DNA from: Roseovarius sp.
GTDB taxonomy: Bacteria; Pseudomonadota; Alphaproteobacteria; Rhodobacterales; Rhodobacteraceae
NCBI GenBank assembly: GCA_027493545.1
Contig: JAOSKR010000003.1
Location: forward strand, 181,360 to 245,359
Reading direction: 5' to 3'
DNA length: 64,000 nt
This document shows, piece after piece, positions 39,867-48,151 of the stretch. The notes under the pieces were generated by a model. The model was given only the letters and a program-made list of their open reading frames with translations, was not told where the DNA came from and made no database searches. The stretch's first letter is position 1. Every line of letters begins with the position of its first letter. The position numbers and the translations under genes were made by a program.

Positions 39867-40895
39867 TCAGGCCGGTTGTCGGCACTGCCGCGGAGAATGG
39901 CCGAAACGGTCGCGAAACCCCTTTGCGAAGACCGGCGGCGAGGTGAACCCCGAGGCGACGGCGATCTCGCACACGCTCATGTCGGTCTCGCGCAGGAGCC
40001 CACGCGCATGATCAAGCCGCATGTCGCGGAAAAACCGATAGGGCGTCTTGCGGAGATACTTGACGAAGAGGCGCTCCATCTGCCGGCGCGAACAGCCTGC
40101 CTTCGCCGCCAGCTTGTCCATCGCGGGCGGGGTTTCGATGTTGGCCTGCATGGTCTTGATCGCCCGCACCAGAAGGGGGTTGCGCGTCTCGATCGCGGTG
40201 CTGACCGACGAGCGTTGTGGCGCGCGAGTGCTGCGGCGCTGGCTCAGCAGGCACATGTCGGCCACCAGATCGGCAAAACCATCCCCGTAATCGGCCGCGA
40301 TGCGTTCGAGCATCATGTCGGTCGAGCCGAAGCCGCCGCCGCAGGTGAAGATGGCGCCATCGACCTCATAGGTGTTCCCGGTGATCTCGACATCCGGAAA
40401 CTGCTCGCGAAAGGCCGGCTGGTTTTCCCAGTGCAGGGTGGCCCTGCGCCCCTGCAACAGACCTGCGCGCGCCAGCATGATCGCGCCGGTGCAGATGCCC
40501 CCCACGCGCCCGCCAAAGCGTGAATGCGTGCGCAGGAGCCCCGGGATCTGGTCACCCCGCTCCGCCGGCCGCACGGTGCCGCCGCAGACCACGAGATCGG
40601 TGTCGCGATCAAAGCGCGCAAACGGCCGGTCGACATTGATCGACATGCCGCACGAACTGGTGACCGCTTCTCCGTCCGCCGAACACACCGTCCAGCGGTA
40701 GAGCGCGCGCTGTGCCAGCTGGTTGGCGATGCGCAGCGGATCGAGCGCGGCGCTGAACGCCAGCAGGGTGAATTCGGGCAGCAGGAAAAAGGCGAAGTGA
40801 CGCGGGGGCTTCCCGGTCTCGACGGCGTAATGGGCCGCGCCCTGGGGCACGATCGCGCGGCCCTCGATCAACGGATCACTCCGCAGGCAGGACAT
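39867..40895 (-). CDS. GlxA-family AraC-type transcriptional regulator
   Basis: 342 residues: an amidotransferase-like sensor fold (FAFFLLPEFTLLAFSAALDP; GICTGAIMLARAGLLQGRRA) and a C-terminal AraC domain (MDKLAAKAGCSRRQMERLFV; MSVCEIAVASGFTSPPVFAK). ATG 40895 overlaps the end of the upstream ATPase gene by 20 bases, making this the last gene of the creatininase/ABC-transporter operon. Its position suggests it senses creatinine, creatine or a related amine and feeds back on that operon. Relatives regulate choline, betaine, carnitine and arginine catabolism, so the ligand is uncertain. Confidence 0.85.
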   Translation of the reverse strand: MSCLRSDPLIEGRAIVPQGAAHYAVETGKPPRHFAFFLLPEFTLLAFSAALDPLRIANQLAQRALYRWTVCSADGEAVTSSCGMSINVDRPFARFDRDTDLVVCGGTVRPAERGDQIPGLLRTHSRFGGRVGGICTGAIMLARAGLLQGRRATLHWENQPAFREQFPDVEITGNTYEVDGAIFTCGGGFGSTDMMLERIAADYGDGFADLVADMCLLSQRRSTRAPQRSSVSTAIETRNPLLVRAIKTMQANIETPPAMDKLAAKAGCSRRQMERLFVKYLRKTPYRFFRDMRLDHARGLLRETDMSVCEIAVASGFTSPPVFAKGFRDRFGHSPRQCRQPA

Positions 40896-41979
40896 GGCAG
40901 GCCTCGCTGTCCCAATGCACCACCAGGCTGGCGCCGGCGCGATGGTCGATCGCCGCCAGCTCGGCATGGCCTTTCTGCACTTTCAGCTCCTCGCCGCTCT
41001 CGGTCTCGAGAAAGACCATGGCGGTGGCGCCGACGAACTCCTCACCGACAACGCGGGCAGAGATGCCGGGGATATCGGCGCTCTCGGGGCCAAGCTGCAT
41101 GTTCTCGGCGCTGACGATGAAGCTGACGCTGTCGCCCACGGTCTTTTCCGCCGCCTTCGAGGCGGGCACCGCAAAGCGGCCGTAATCGGTCTCGACCATC
41201 CAGTTCTCGCCGGCGCGCTCGACGATCCGGCCGGTAAAGATGTTGGCGGAGCCCAGGAACTCGGCCACGAAACGGTTGCGCGGGGCGTGATAGATTTCCT
41301 GCGGCGTGCCGATCTGCTCGATCTTGCCACGGCTCATGATCACCACCCGGTCGGCCATCGAAAACGCCTCGGACATCGAGTGGGTGACGTAGACGAAGGT
41401 GATGCCAAGGTCCTTTTGCAGGTTCGACAGCACCGCCTGCATGCGCACCTTGAGATGCGCGTCGAGCGCGGAAAGCGGCTCGTCGAGCAGCAGGATCTCG
41501 GGCTCGGTCACCAGCGCGCGGGCCAGCGCGACGCGCTGGCGCTGACCGCCCGAAAGCTGCGAGATGTTGCGGTCGGCAAACTCCACGATCTGCATCCGGT
41601 CGAGCCATTTGTGCACCCGCTCGGCGCGCTCGGCCTTGCCCACGCTACGCATCTTGAGGCTGAACTCGACGTTCTCTCTGACCGTGAGGAAGGGAAACAG
41701 CGCGAGGCTCTGCCACACCATCGGCGTGTCACGATCCCAGGTCGCCTTGCCGTTGACGCGCTCGCCGTCGAGCCAGATATCGCCCTCGGTCGGATCCTCG
41801 AGCCCGGCCAGCATCCGCAGCGTGGTGGTCTTGCCGCAGCCCGACGAGCCCATGATCGCCAGGAACTCGCCGCGTCCGATCTCGAAATCGGCGCGCTCGA
41901 CGGCGACGAAATCGCCGAATTTCTTGACGACACCGTCCAGTTTCACGATGGCATCCGAGGTGGTCGGGGTCATGGTCAT
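40876..41979 (-). CDS. ABC transporter ATP-binding protein, PotA/spermidine-putrescine type
   Basis: 367 residues: nucleotide-binding domain with Walker A MGSSGCGKTTTLRM, Q-loop at MVWQSLALFPFL, signature ISQLSGGQRQRVALARAL, Walker B ILLLDEPLSALD and H-loop VYVTHSMSEAFS, followed by a TOBE_2 regulatory domain (about residues 285-360). ATG 41979 overlaps the permease stop. It energises uptake through the two permeases and the Tat-exported binding protein encoded upstream in the same operon. Confidence 0.92.
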   Translation of the reverse strand: MTMTPTTSDAIVKLDGVVKKFGDFVAVERADFEIGRGEFLAIMGSSGCGKTTTLRMLAGLEDPTEGDIWLDGERVNGKATWDRDTPMVWQSLALFPFLTVRENVEFSLKMRSVGKAERAERVHKWLDRMQIVEFADRNISQLSGGQRQRVALARALVTEPEILLLDEPLSALDAHLKVRMQAVLSNLQKDLGITFVYVTHSMSEAFSMADRVVIMSRGKIEQIGTPQEIYHAPRNRFVAEFLGSANIFTGRIVERAGENWMVETDYGRFAVPASKAAEKTVGDSVSFIVSAENMQLGPESADIPGISARVVGEEFVGATAMVFLETESGEELKVQKGHAELAAIDHRAGASLVVHWDSEACHVLPAE

Positions 41980-42775
41980 TGCGTGTCCTTGGAAGAGTTG
42001 CGCAGCAGCACCTGCGCCAGAACGATCAGCGTGATCGAGCTGAGGAAGGCAAGCGAGCCGATGGCGTTGATCCGGGGCTGACCTGACCTTGCAGGAAGCC
42101 CAGGATCTTGACCGGCAGGGTCTCGTTGAGGCCCGAGACGAACCAGGCGACGGCAAACTCGTCGAACGACACCGCCATGGTGATGAAGAGCGCGGCAAAG
42201 ATCGCCGGCCTGGCGAACGGAACGATCACGTGGCGCAGCGTCGCCCATTCGTTGCCGCCCAGGTTCCATGACGCGGCCTCGAGGTCGGGGTCCATCTGCG
42301 ACAGCCGCAGCCGGATGATGGCCATGGCGAAGGGGCTGCACATGACGCCGTGCGCGATGATCACCGAAATCGTGCTGCCCGACAGGTTGATCCGCGACAG
42401 GAAGGCCAGCATCGCCAGCCCCATGATCACCACCGGGATCGTCGGCGGCAGGAGCGCCAGCGCGAGATAGACGTTCTTGCCAACGAACTTGTAGCGATAA
42501 TCGGTATAGGCCCCGCCAAAGCCCAGCAGCGTGGCGATCACCGCCACGCAGAGCCCGACGATCACGGTGTTGAAGAAGCCTGACCAGACGAACGGATCCT
42601 CCCAGATCAGCCGGTACCATTCGAGCGAGAAATGCCCCAGCGGCAGCGACGGAAAGCGGTCGGAGTTGAGCGAGAAGACGAAGCTGCCCAGGATCGGCGC
42701 GAAGATGAAGATCAGGCAGGCCAGCACATGCAGCCGCAAGAGCGCCTCGATCACGATGTTGCGGTTGCCGGTCAT
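41976..42775 (-). CDS. ABC transporter permease, PotC type (frameshifted near C-terminus)
   Basis: Six-helix inner-membrane permease of about 266 residues. The first 232 codons are open and include the EAA loop (DLEAASWNLGGNEWATLRHV). Near 42078 the frame changes; the second frame gives INAIGSLAFLSSITLIVLAQ, the usual final helix, before the stop at 41976. The probable cause is a missing base in a short G/C-rich run. ATG 42775 overlaps the stop of the other permease, and its end overlaps the ATPase start. Confidence 0.85.
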
Positions 42776-43587
42776 TTTCCGCGCTCCTTGTAGGCGAACT
42801 GGATGGCGAGGAACGCGACCGTCAGCAGCGTGGTGATCATCATCAGCGCCACCACCGCGGCGCGCGGCCATTGCTGCCCCGACTTGGTGATGTCGGTGAT
42901 CATGATCGACAGCGTGGGCGGGTTGCCGCCGCCCAGATAGAGCGGGCTGACGAAATCGCCGAAGCTGAGGATGAAGGCGAAAAGCGCCGCGATCACCAGC
43001 CCGACCCGGGCCGAAGGCACGATCACCATCAATACCGTCCTCAGGCGTCCGCAGCGCAGGTTGTGCGCCGCCTCGACCAGATCGCGATCGACGAAGTTGA
43101 GGCTGAACGTCTGCAACAGCACCACCAGCGGCAGGCAGAGCGTGACGAGCCCCACCAGCGTGCCGAAGAGAGTGTTGAGCATCAGGATGGGGCCAAGACC
43201 GAAGAAGCCCAGAAACGCGTTGATGATGCCGGCGTCCGACAGGAACACCTGCAGGGAATAGACCCGCACCAGGTAGCTGGTGAAGAACGGGATGATCAGG
43301 ACGAAGATCAGCCATTGCTTGACGCGGTCCGACACCTTGAACGAGATCGCATAGGCGGCGGGAAAGGCGATCAGGCTGGTCAGTACGGCGCTGGCGGTGG
43401 CCAGCAGCGCCGTCAGCAGATAGGCGTCCCAGAAGGCGCGGCGCGTCAGGATGCGTTCCCAGTTGCCGAAATCGAGGTCGGGCTGCATCTGGAAGTTGCG
43501 CACGGTCCAGAAGCTGAGCGCGACCAGAAAAAGCAGCGGAAAGAGAAAGAAGGCCAGTTGCCAGATCAGCAGCGGCAACGACAGCAC
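42772..43587 (-). CDS. ABC transporter permease, PotB type
   Basis: 271 residues as annotated from GTG 43587, with six predicted helices and the EAA loop DLVEAAHNLRCGRLRTVLMV. The true start is probably ATG 43621: upstream codons in this frame continue the family N-terminus (APRLFTLVL), but a G6 run at 43601-43606 puts that ATG out of frame, again pointing to a homopolymer indel. It pairs with the PotC-type permease to form the membrane channel. Confidence 0.87.
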   Translation of the reverse strand: MLSLPLLIWQLAFFLFPLLFLVALSFWTVRNFQMQPDLDFGNWERILTRRAFWDAYLLTALLATASAVLTSLIAFPAAYAISFKVSDRVKQWLIFVLIIPFFTSYLVRVYSLQVFLSDAGIINAFLGFFGLGPILMLNTLFGTLVGLVTLCLPLVVLLQTFSLNFVDRDLVEAAHNLRCGRLRTVLMVIVPSARVGLVIAALFAFILSFGDFVSPLYLGGGNPPTLSIMITDITKSGQQWPRAAVVALMMITTLLTVAFLAIQFAYKERGK

Positions 43588-43688
43588 GAGCGTGAAGAGA
43601 CGGGGGGCGGCGAAAGGTCATGTCGGGGCTTTTCTCGGTGGGCGGGTGCGCCGGGACCCGGGGAGGGCGGGCCCCGACGCGGCGGGCG

Positions 43689-44807
43689 TCAGGCGCCCTT
43701 GTAGTCGGACCAGAAGTCGTTCCAGTCCTCCAGGCTCTGCTGGACGGGCAACTGACGGTACTGGATCCGGCCCTCGCGGATCAGATCCATCACGTTGCGC
43801 TCGCCCGGCACCATCATCTGACGCCTTGCCTCTGCCGGGTTGGTGTCGTTCAGCACCTTCCAACCCGCCTGGCTGGGGATGAGGCACGGATAGGCGGCCA
43901 TGTTGGCCGACTTGGCCTGCCCCTCGGGCGAGGTGATCCACTGGATCCACTTGCGCGCCATATCGTAGTTCTTGGTGCCCGTGCCGATCGAGAAGCTTTC
44001 GGTGAATTGCAGCCCGCCCTGTTCGGGGATGACGGTGCGCACCGGGCTTCCGTTCTTCTCCAGCGTGCCGGTGATCCAGTCGCCGATCCCGGAAAAGACC
44101 AGCATCTGCCCGTTGTTGAGTGACGAGAAGGTGCCGCCATAGTCGAAGAAGCCGCCGGCCTGCGGGCGCAGGCTCATCGCCGTCTCCTTGACCTTTTCCC
44201 AGGTCGCCTCGTCGATGTCGTAGGGCGAGGGATTGCCGTTGTAGAGGCTGATCTGGCCCAGGTTCGGCAGGTGCCAGTCGAACTGACCCAGCTTGCCGGT
44301 GACGCGGTCGTCCCAGTAGAGGCCATAGCTTGACGCCTCTTTTTCGGTGAAGGCGTCGGTGTTGTAGGCCACGCCGAGGAACCCGAAGCGGGTGATCACC
44401 GAGAAAAGCTTGTCGTCCTTCCAGTGGCCGGGGAACTTCTGGAACTCGGGGAAGAAATCGTCGAACGGGTAATCGGCCGGGTCGAGTTCCTGGACATAGC
44501 CGGCGGCGTTGAGCTGCTGGACATATTCGGCATCCGACAGGATGACGTCGTAGGTGCCCGGCGGGGATTGCGCGATCAGCCCCAGCATGTTGTCGCCGCC
44601 GGTATAGTATTTCGGCGTGAACTTGACGTTGTTGGCCTCTTCGAATTCGCCGACGATGTCCGGCTCGGCGTGGCCGTACCAGGCCAGCATCGACAGATTG
44701 ACGGTCTGCGCCGCGGCGCGGATCGACAGGAACGGCATCGCCAGCGCCGCACCGCCGGTCATCTGCAAGAGCTGCCGGCGTGTCGGGGACTTCAACTTGG
44801 GTGTCAT
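43689..44807 (-). CDS. Tat-exported ABC substrate-binding protein, PotD type
   Basis: 372 residues with a twin-arginine signal peptide (SPTRRQLLQMTGGAALAMPF) and a two-lobed SBP_bac family-1/8-like mature domain (VNLSMLAWYGHAEPDIVGEF; GTYDVILSDAEYVQQLNAAG). Located 50 bases after the creatininase gene and directly upstream of the two permeases, it is the receptor of this importer. Family members bind spermidine, putrescine or related amines. Here the context strongly suggests creatinine or creatine, which would make it a distinct ligand class. Confidence 0.88.
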   Translation of the reverse strand: MTPKLKSPTRRQLLQMTGGAALAMPFLSIRAAAQTVNLSMLAWYGHAEPDIVGEFEEANNVKFTPKYYTGGDNMLGLIAQSPPGTYDVILSDAEYVQQLNAAGYVQELDPADYPFDDFFPEFQKFPGHWKDDKLFSVITRFGFLGVAYNTDAFTEKEASSYGLYWDDRVTGKLGQFDWHLPNLGQISLYNGNPSPYDIDEATWEKVKETAMSLRPQAGGFFDYGGTFSSLNNGQMLVFSGIGDWITGTLEKNGSPVRTVIPEQGGLQFTESFSIGTGTKNYDMARKWIQWITSPEGQAKSANMAAYPCLIPSQAGWKVLNDTNPAEARRQMMVPGERNVMDLIREGRIQYRQLPVQQSLEDWNDFWSDYKGA

Positions 44808-44857
44808 CTGGGGTCTCCTTGTCAGGTTTGTGGTTGGTTATTGGGCCGTGCGCCGCC

Positions 44858-45658
44858 TCATCGGGCGGCGGGGCCATCGGTCATCCGGAACTCGGTGCGC
44901 AGCGCGTCCACGATGCCGCGCGTGCAGACATCGAGCAGGATATCGCCCTTTTCGGCGGTGGCGTCCCTGGGCGACGACAGCGTGCCGCTGGCCGGCGTCC
45001 ACTCGGGATGGGGCGGATAGACATCATAGGGCGGAAAGCTGGCGGGCGGATGGTCGACGGCCCGCTCCAGCAACACCAGTTCGGGATGAAGCCGCAGCAT
45101 CAGCGAGGTTTCGAGCACTCCGCCATGCTCGATGTCCCAGCCCAGGAACCCGTCGGGATAAAGCCGCCCGATCGACGCCTGGTCGACGAAATCCCAATAG
45201 GACAGTACCACCACCTTGACGTCGTGGATGCCGCCCCAGCCGAGTTCGCGCAACGCCAGGTCGATGGCCTCGGCGATGAACCAGGTGTTCTCGAAATGGC
45301 CGTTGACGATGCAGAGGTTGCGGGCGCCGTGGCGGGCGAACTCGCGAATCACGTCCTTGAGCGCGCCCACCAGACTGGCGCCATCAAGGCTGGTGGTGCC
45401 GGGGAAGAAATTGCCGCCGCCGGATTTCTGCTGCGACTTGTAGCCATAGGTAAAGGGCGGCGCGACCAGTGCCCCCAGTTCCTGCGCCGCGCGGCGCGCG
45501 AATTCAGTGGGCAGCAGCACGTCGACATGCATCGGCATGTGATGGCCATGCTGCTCCATCGACCCGAACGGGATCAGGATCGGTGTCTCGCCGCTTTCGA
45601 CCCGACGCTGGTAGTCGGGCCAGGTCAGCTCGGCGGCGAAAACGGTCTTGTGGTGCAT
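44858..45658 (-). CDS. Creatininase (creatinine amidohydrolase)
   Basis: Zinc/manganese hydrolase opening creatinine to creatine, 266 residues. It follows Pseudomonas creatininase closely: the metal-binding GSMEQHGHHMPMHVDVLLP (Glu, His, Asp ligands), TYGYKSQQKSGGGNFFPGTT, IVNGHFENTWFIAEAIDLAL, VVLSYWDFV, DGFLGWDIEHGGVLETSLML and VDHPPASFPPYDV. This is much more specific than general creatininase-family similarity. ATG 45658 is the first gene of an operon with the ABC transporter and the GlxA regulator. It is divergent from the LysR gene and functionally linked to creatinase at 46779. Confidence 0.93.
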   Translation of the reverse strand: MHHKTVFAAELTWPDYQRRVESGETPILIPFGSMEQHGHHMPMHVDVLLPTEFARRAAQELGALVAPPFTYGYKSQQKSGGGNFFPGTTSLDGASLVGALKDVIREFARHGARNLCIVNGHFENTWFIAEAIDLALRELGWGGIHDVKVVVLSYWDFVDQASIGRLYPDGFLGWDIEHGGVLETSLMLRLHPELVLLERAVDHPPASFPPYDVYPPHPEWTPASGTLSSPRDATAEKGDILLDVCTRGIVDALRTEFRMTDGPAAR

Positions 45659-45757
45659 TGTATTCGTATTCTCCGTGCGACAATCGGAGACAGCCTATGA
45701 CGGATTGCATCATGCGCATAATTCATAGTAGCAATGAGTGAATAAGGATTATTAATC

Positions 45758-46648
45758 TTGCGCCAGTTCACCAACCTTCAGACCGATCTGCTGCGGACCT
45801 TCGTCACGGTGGTGGATCTGGGCAACTACACCGAAACCGGCCAGGTTCTGGGCCGTACCCAGCCCGCCATATCGCTCCAGGTCAAGCGGCTGGAGGACCT
45901 CGTCGGCAGCAAGCTCCTGCAGCACAAGGGCAAGACGCTGGAACTGACGCCCGAAGGGCATACGCTGATCGGATACGCGCGCGAGATCCTGCGGCTCAAC
46001 GACCGCGCGGTGGCGAATTTCCAGCACGCGCAGTTCATGGGCCGGCTGCGCGTGGGCCTGCCCATAGATTACTCGATCGGCTATTTCCAACGGCTGATCG
46101 CGAACTTCGCGAGTGCGAACCCGGACGTCACGCTCGATATCCGCTGCAACTGGAGCCGCAGCATCCTCGGCAGCCTGCATGCCGACGACCTCGACCTGGC
46201 CATCGCCATCACCGACACCATGCCGGCGCCTTACGTGTCGATCTACTGGTCGGAACGGCCGTTTTGGGTGTGCGGCCGCGATTTCCGCTACAGCCCCGAC
46301 AAGCCGGTGCAGATCATCGCCCACCCCGAGGGGTGCTTTTACCGCAAAAGGATGATCGGTGCGCTCGACACCGAGGGGCGCGAATGGCGAATTGTCTTTG
46401 AGAGCCCCGGCATCGGCGCGCTGCAAAACGCCGTGCTCGACGGAATGGGGGTGACCGCCCTGACCAAGAAGACGCTGGTGCCGGGGATGCGCGTGCTCAC
46501 ACCCGGGGAGGGTTTCCCGCAGCTCGCCAACCTCCATGTAGGGCTGTTCTACAAGCATGTGAAGGCCTCCGACGCCGCCCTGAAGCTGATCGAGCTGATC
46601 GCCGAGGGCGTCAGCGGCTTTCGCAAACCCACCTATGCGCGAAGCTGA
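45758..46648 (+). CDS. LysR-family regulator of the creatinine/creatine genes
   Basis: 296 residues: N-terminal helix-turn-helix (TETGQVLGRTQPAISLQVKR) and LysR effector domain. TTG 45758 has AAGGA ten bases upstream. It lies between the divergent creatininase operon and the creatinase gene, so it can control both. The 99-base intergenic region upstream contains an ATTCA-N13-TGAAT dyad at 45721-45743. Inferred inducer: creatinine, creatine or sarcosine. Confidence 0.87.
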   Translation: MRQFTNLQTDLLRTFVTVVDLGNYTETGQVLGRTQPAISLQVKRLEDLVGSKLLQHKGKTLELTPEGHTLIGYAREILRLNDRAVANFQHAQFMGRLRVGLPIDYSIGYFQRLIANFASANPDVTLDIRCNWSRSILGSLHADDLDLAIAITDTMPAPYVSIYWSERPFWVCGRDFRYSPDKPVQIIAHPEGCFYRKRMIGALDTEGREWRIVFESPGIGALQNAVLDGMGVTALTKKTLVPGMRVLTPGEGFPQLANLHVGLFYKHVKASDAALKLIELIAEGVSGFRKPTYARS

Positions 46649-46778
46649 TCCGCACGGTTTCCCGAGTGGCAGGCGGGAACAGCATCAGAATTTCTTATTC
46701 AAAAATCAAAGCTATTAATTTTGTTTCGGGCATCTTTGCTGGTAGCGAATTTTCATGAATGCCAGCGAGGAGATCCCA

Positions 46779-47996
46779 ATGCTTGACGACATGTTGCACG
46801 TCATGGAATGGCACAATGGCGAGAAAGAGTTCTCGCCGTTTTCCGACAACGAGATGGCACGCCGCCAGAATGAGTTGCGCGCCTGGATGGCCGACAACAA
46901 CGTCGATGCGGCGCTGTTCACGTCCTATCACTGCATCAACTACTACTCGGGATGGCTCTACTGCTATTTCGGCCGCAAGTACGGCATGGTCATCGACCAG
47001 AAGAACGCCACCACGATCTCGGCCGGCATCGACGGCGGCCAGCCCTGGCGGCGGAGCTTTGGCAACAACATCACCTACACCGACTGGCGGCGCGACAACT
47101 TCTATCGCGCGATCCAGCAGCTGACCAAGGGCGCCAGGCGCATCGGGATCGAGTTCGACCACGTCTCGATCGACTACCGCAAGCAGCTTGAGGACGCCCT
47201 GCCGGATGTCGAGTTCGTCGATGTCGGCCAGCCCGCGATGTGGATGCGCACGATCAAGTCGGCCGAGGAAATCAAGCTGATCAAGGAAGGCGCGCGCGTC
47301 GCGGATGTCGGCGGCTACGCGGTGGCTGCGGCGGTCAGGGCCGGCGTCCCCGAGCACGAGGTCGCCATCGCCGGCACAACCGCGATGATCCGCGAGATCG
47401 CCAAGTCCTTCCCCTTCGTCGAACTGATGGATACCTGGACCTGGTTCCAGTCCGGCATCAATACCGACGGCGCCCATAACCCGGTGACCAACCGCCCGGT
47501 GCAGTCGGGCGACATCCTCAGCCTCAACACCTTTCCGATGATCTTCGGCTACTACACCGCGCTCGAGCGCACGCTCTTTTGCGACAGCGTCGACGATGCC
47601 AGCCTCGACATCTGGAAAAAGAACGTGGCGGTGCACGAGCGCGGGCTCGAGCTTCTCAAGCCCGGCGTACGCTGCATGGATGTCGCGATCGAACTGAACG
47701 AGATGTACCGCGAATGGGACCTGCTCAAGTACCGTTCGTTCGGCTATGGCCACAGCTTTGGCGTGCTCAGCCACTATTACGGCCGCGAGGCCGGGGTCGA
47801 ACTGCGCGAAGACATCGCCACCGAGCTCAAGCCCGGCATGGTCGTCTCGATGGAGCCGATGGTCATGATCCCCGAGGGCCAGCCCGGCGCCGGCGGCTAC
47901 CGCGAGCACGACATCCTGGTGATCGGCGAGGACAGCGCCGAGAACATCACCGGCTTTCCGTTCGGTCCCGAGCACAACATCGTCGGCAAGGGCTGA
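46779..47996 (+). CDS. Creatinase (creatine amidinohydrolase)
   Basis: Pita-bread-fold hydrolase splitting creatine into sarcosine and urea, 405 residues as in Pseudomonas putida creatinase. Near-identical blocks are FTSYHCINYYSGWLYCYFGR, TISAGIDGGQPWRR, MDTWTWFQSGINTDGAHNPV, YYTALERTLFCD, RSFGYGHSFGVLSHYYGREA (with the catalytic histidine) and SMEPMVMIPEGQPGAGGYRE. ATG 46779 was chosen over 46755 because GAGGAG lies five bases upstream and the family begins there. Upstream, 46687-46735 is unusually AT-rich and probably contains the promoter. A hairpin follows at 48020. Confidence 0.96.
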   Translation: MLDDMLHVMEWHNGEKEFSPFSDNEMARRQNELRAWMADNNVDAALFTSYHCINYYSGWLYCYFGRKYGMVIDQKNATTISAGIDGGQPWRRSFGNNITYTDWRRDNFYRAIQQLTKGARRIGIEFDHVSIDYRKQLEDALPDVEFVDVGQPAMWMRTIKSAEEIKLIKEGARVADVGGYAVAAAVRAGVPEHEVAIAGTTAMIREIAKSFPFVELMDTWTWFQSGINTDGAHNPVTNRPVQSGDILSLNTFPMIFGYYTALERTLFCDSVDDASLDIWKKNVAVHERGLELLKPGVRCMDVAIELNEMYREWDLLKYRSFGYGHSFGVLSHYYGREAGVELREDIATELKPGMVVSMEPMVMIPEGQPGAGGYREHDILVIGEDSAENITGFPFGPEHNIVGKG

Positions 47997-48019
47997 GCCG
48001 GCCCGCCACGGACGCCAGC

Positions 48020-48044
48020 GGCCGGCGCCTTCACGGTGCCGGCC
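48020..48044 (+). terminator. Terminator-like hairpin after creatinase
   Basis: Ten-base stem GGCCGGCGCC/GGTGCCGGCC (one G-T pair) with a TTCAC loop, followed by GGTTCGTGTTTC, 24 bases after the creatinase stop. The T-tract is weak. Confidence 0.55.
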
Positions 48045-48151
48045 GGTTCGTGTTTCAGGAGCGTTGCACCGGAACGGACATGCCGGACGCATGACCGGCC
48101 CGGCGGGCGGCGGACGGGACACGGGTGCATTCAGCCAGGGCGCAATGCGCC

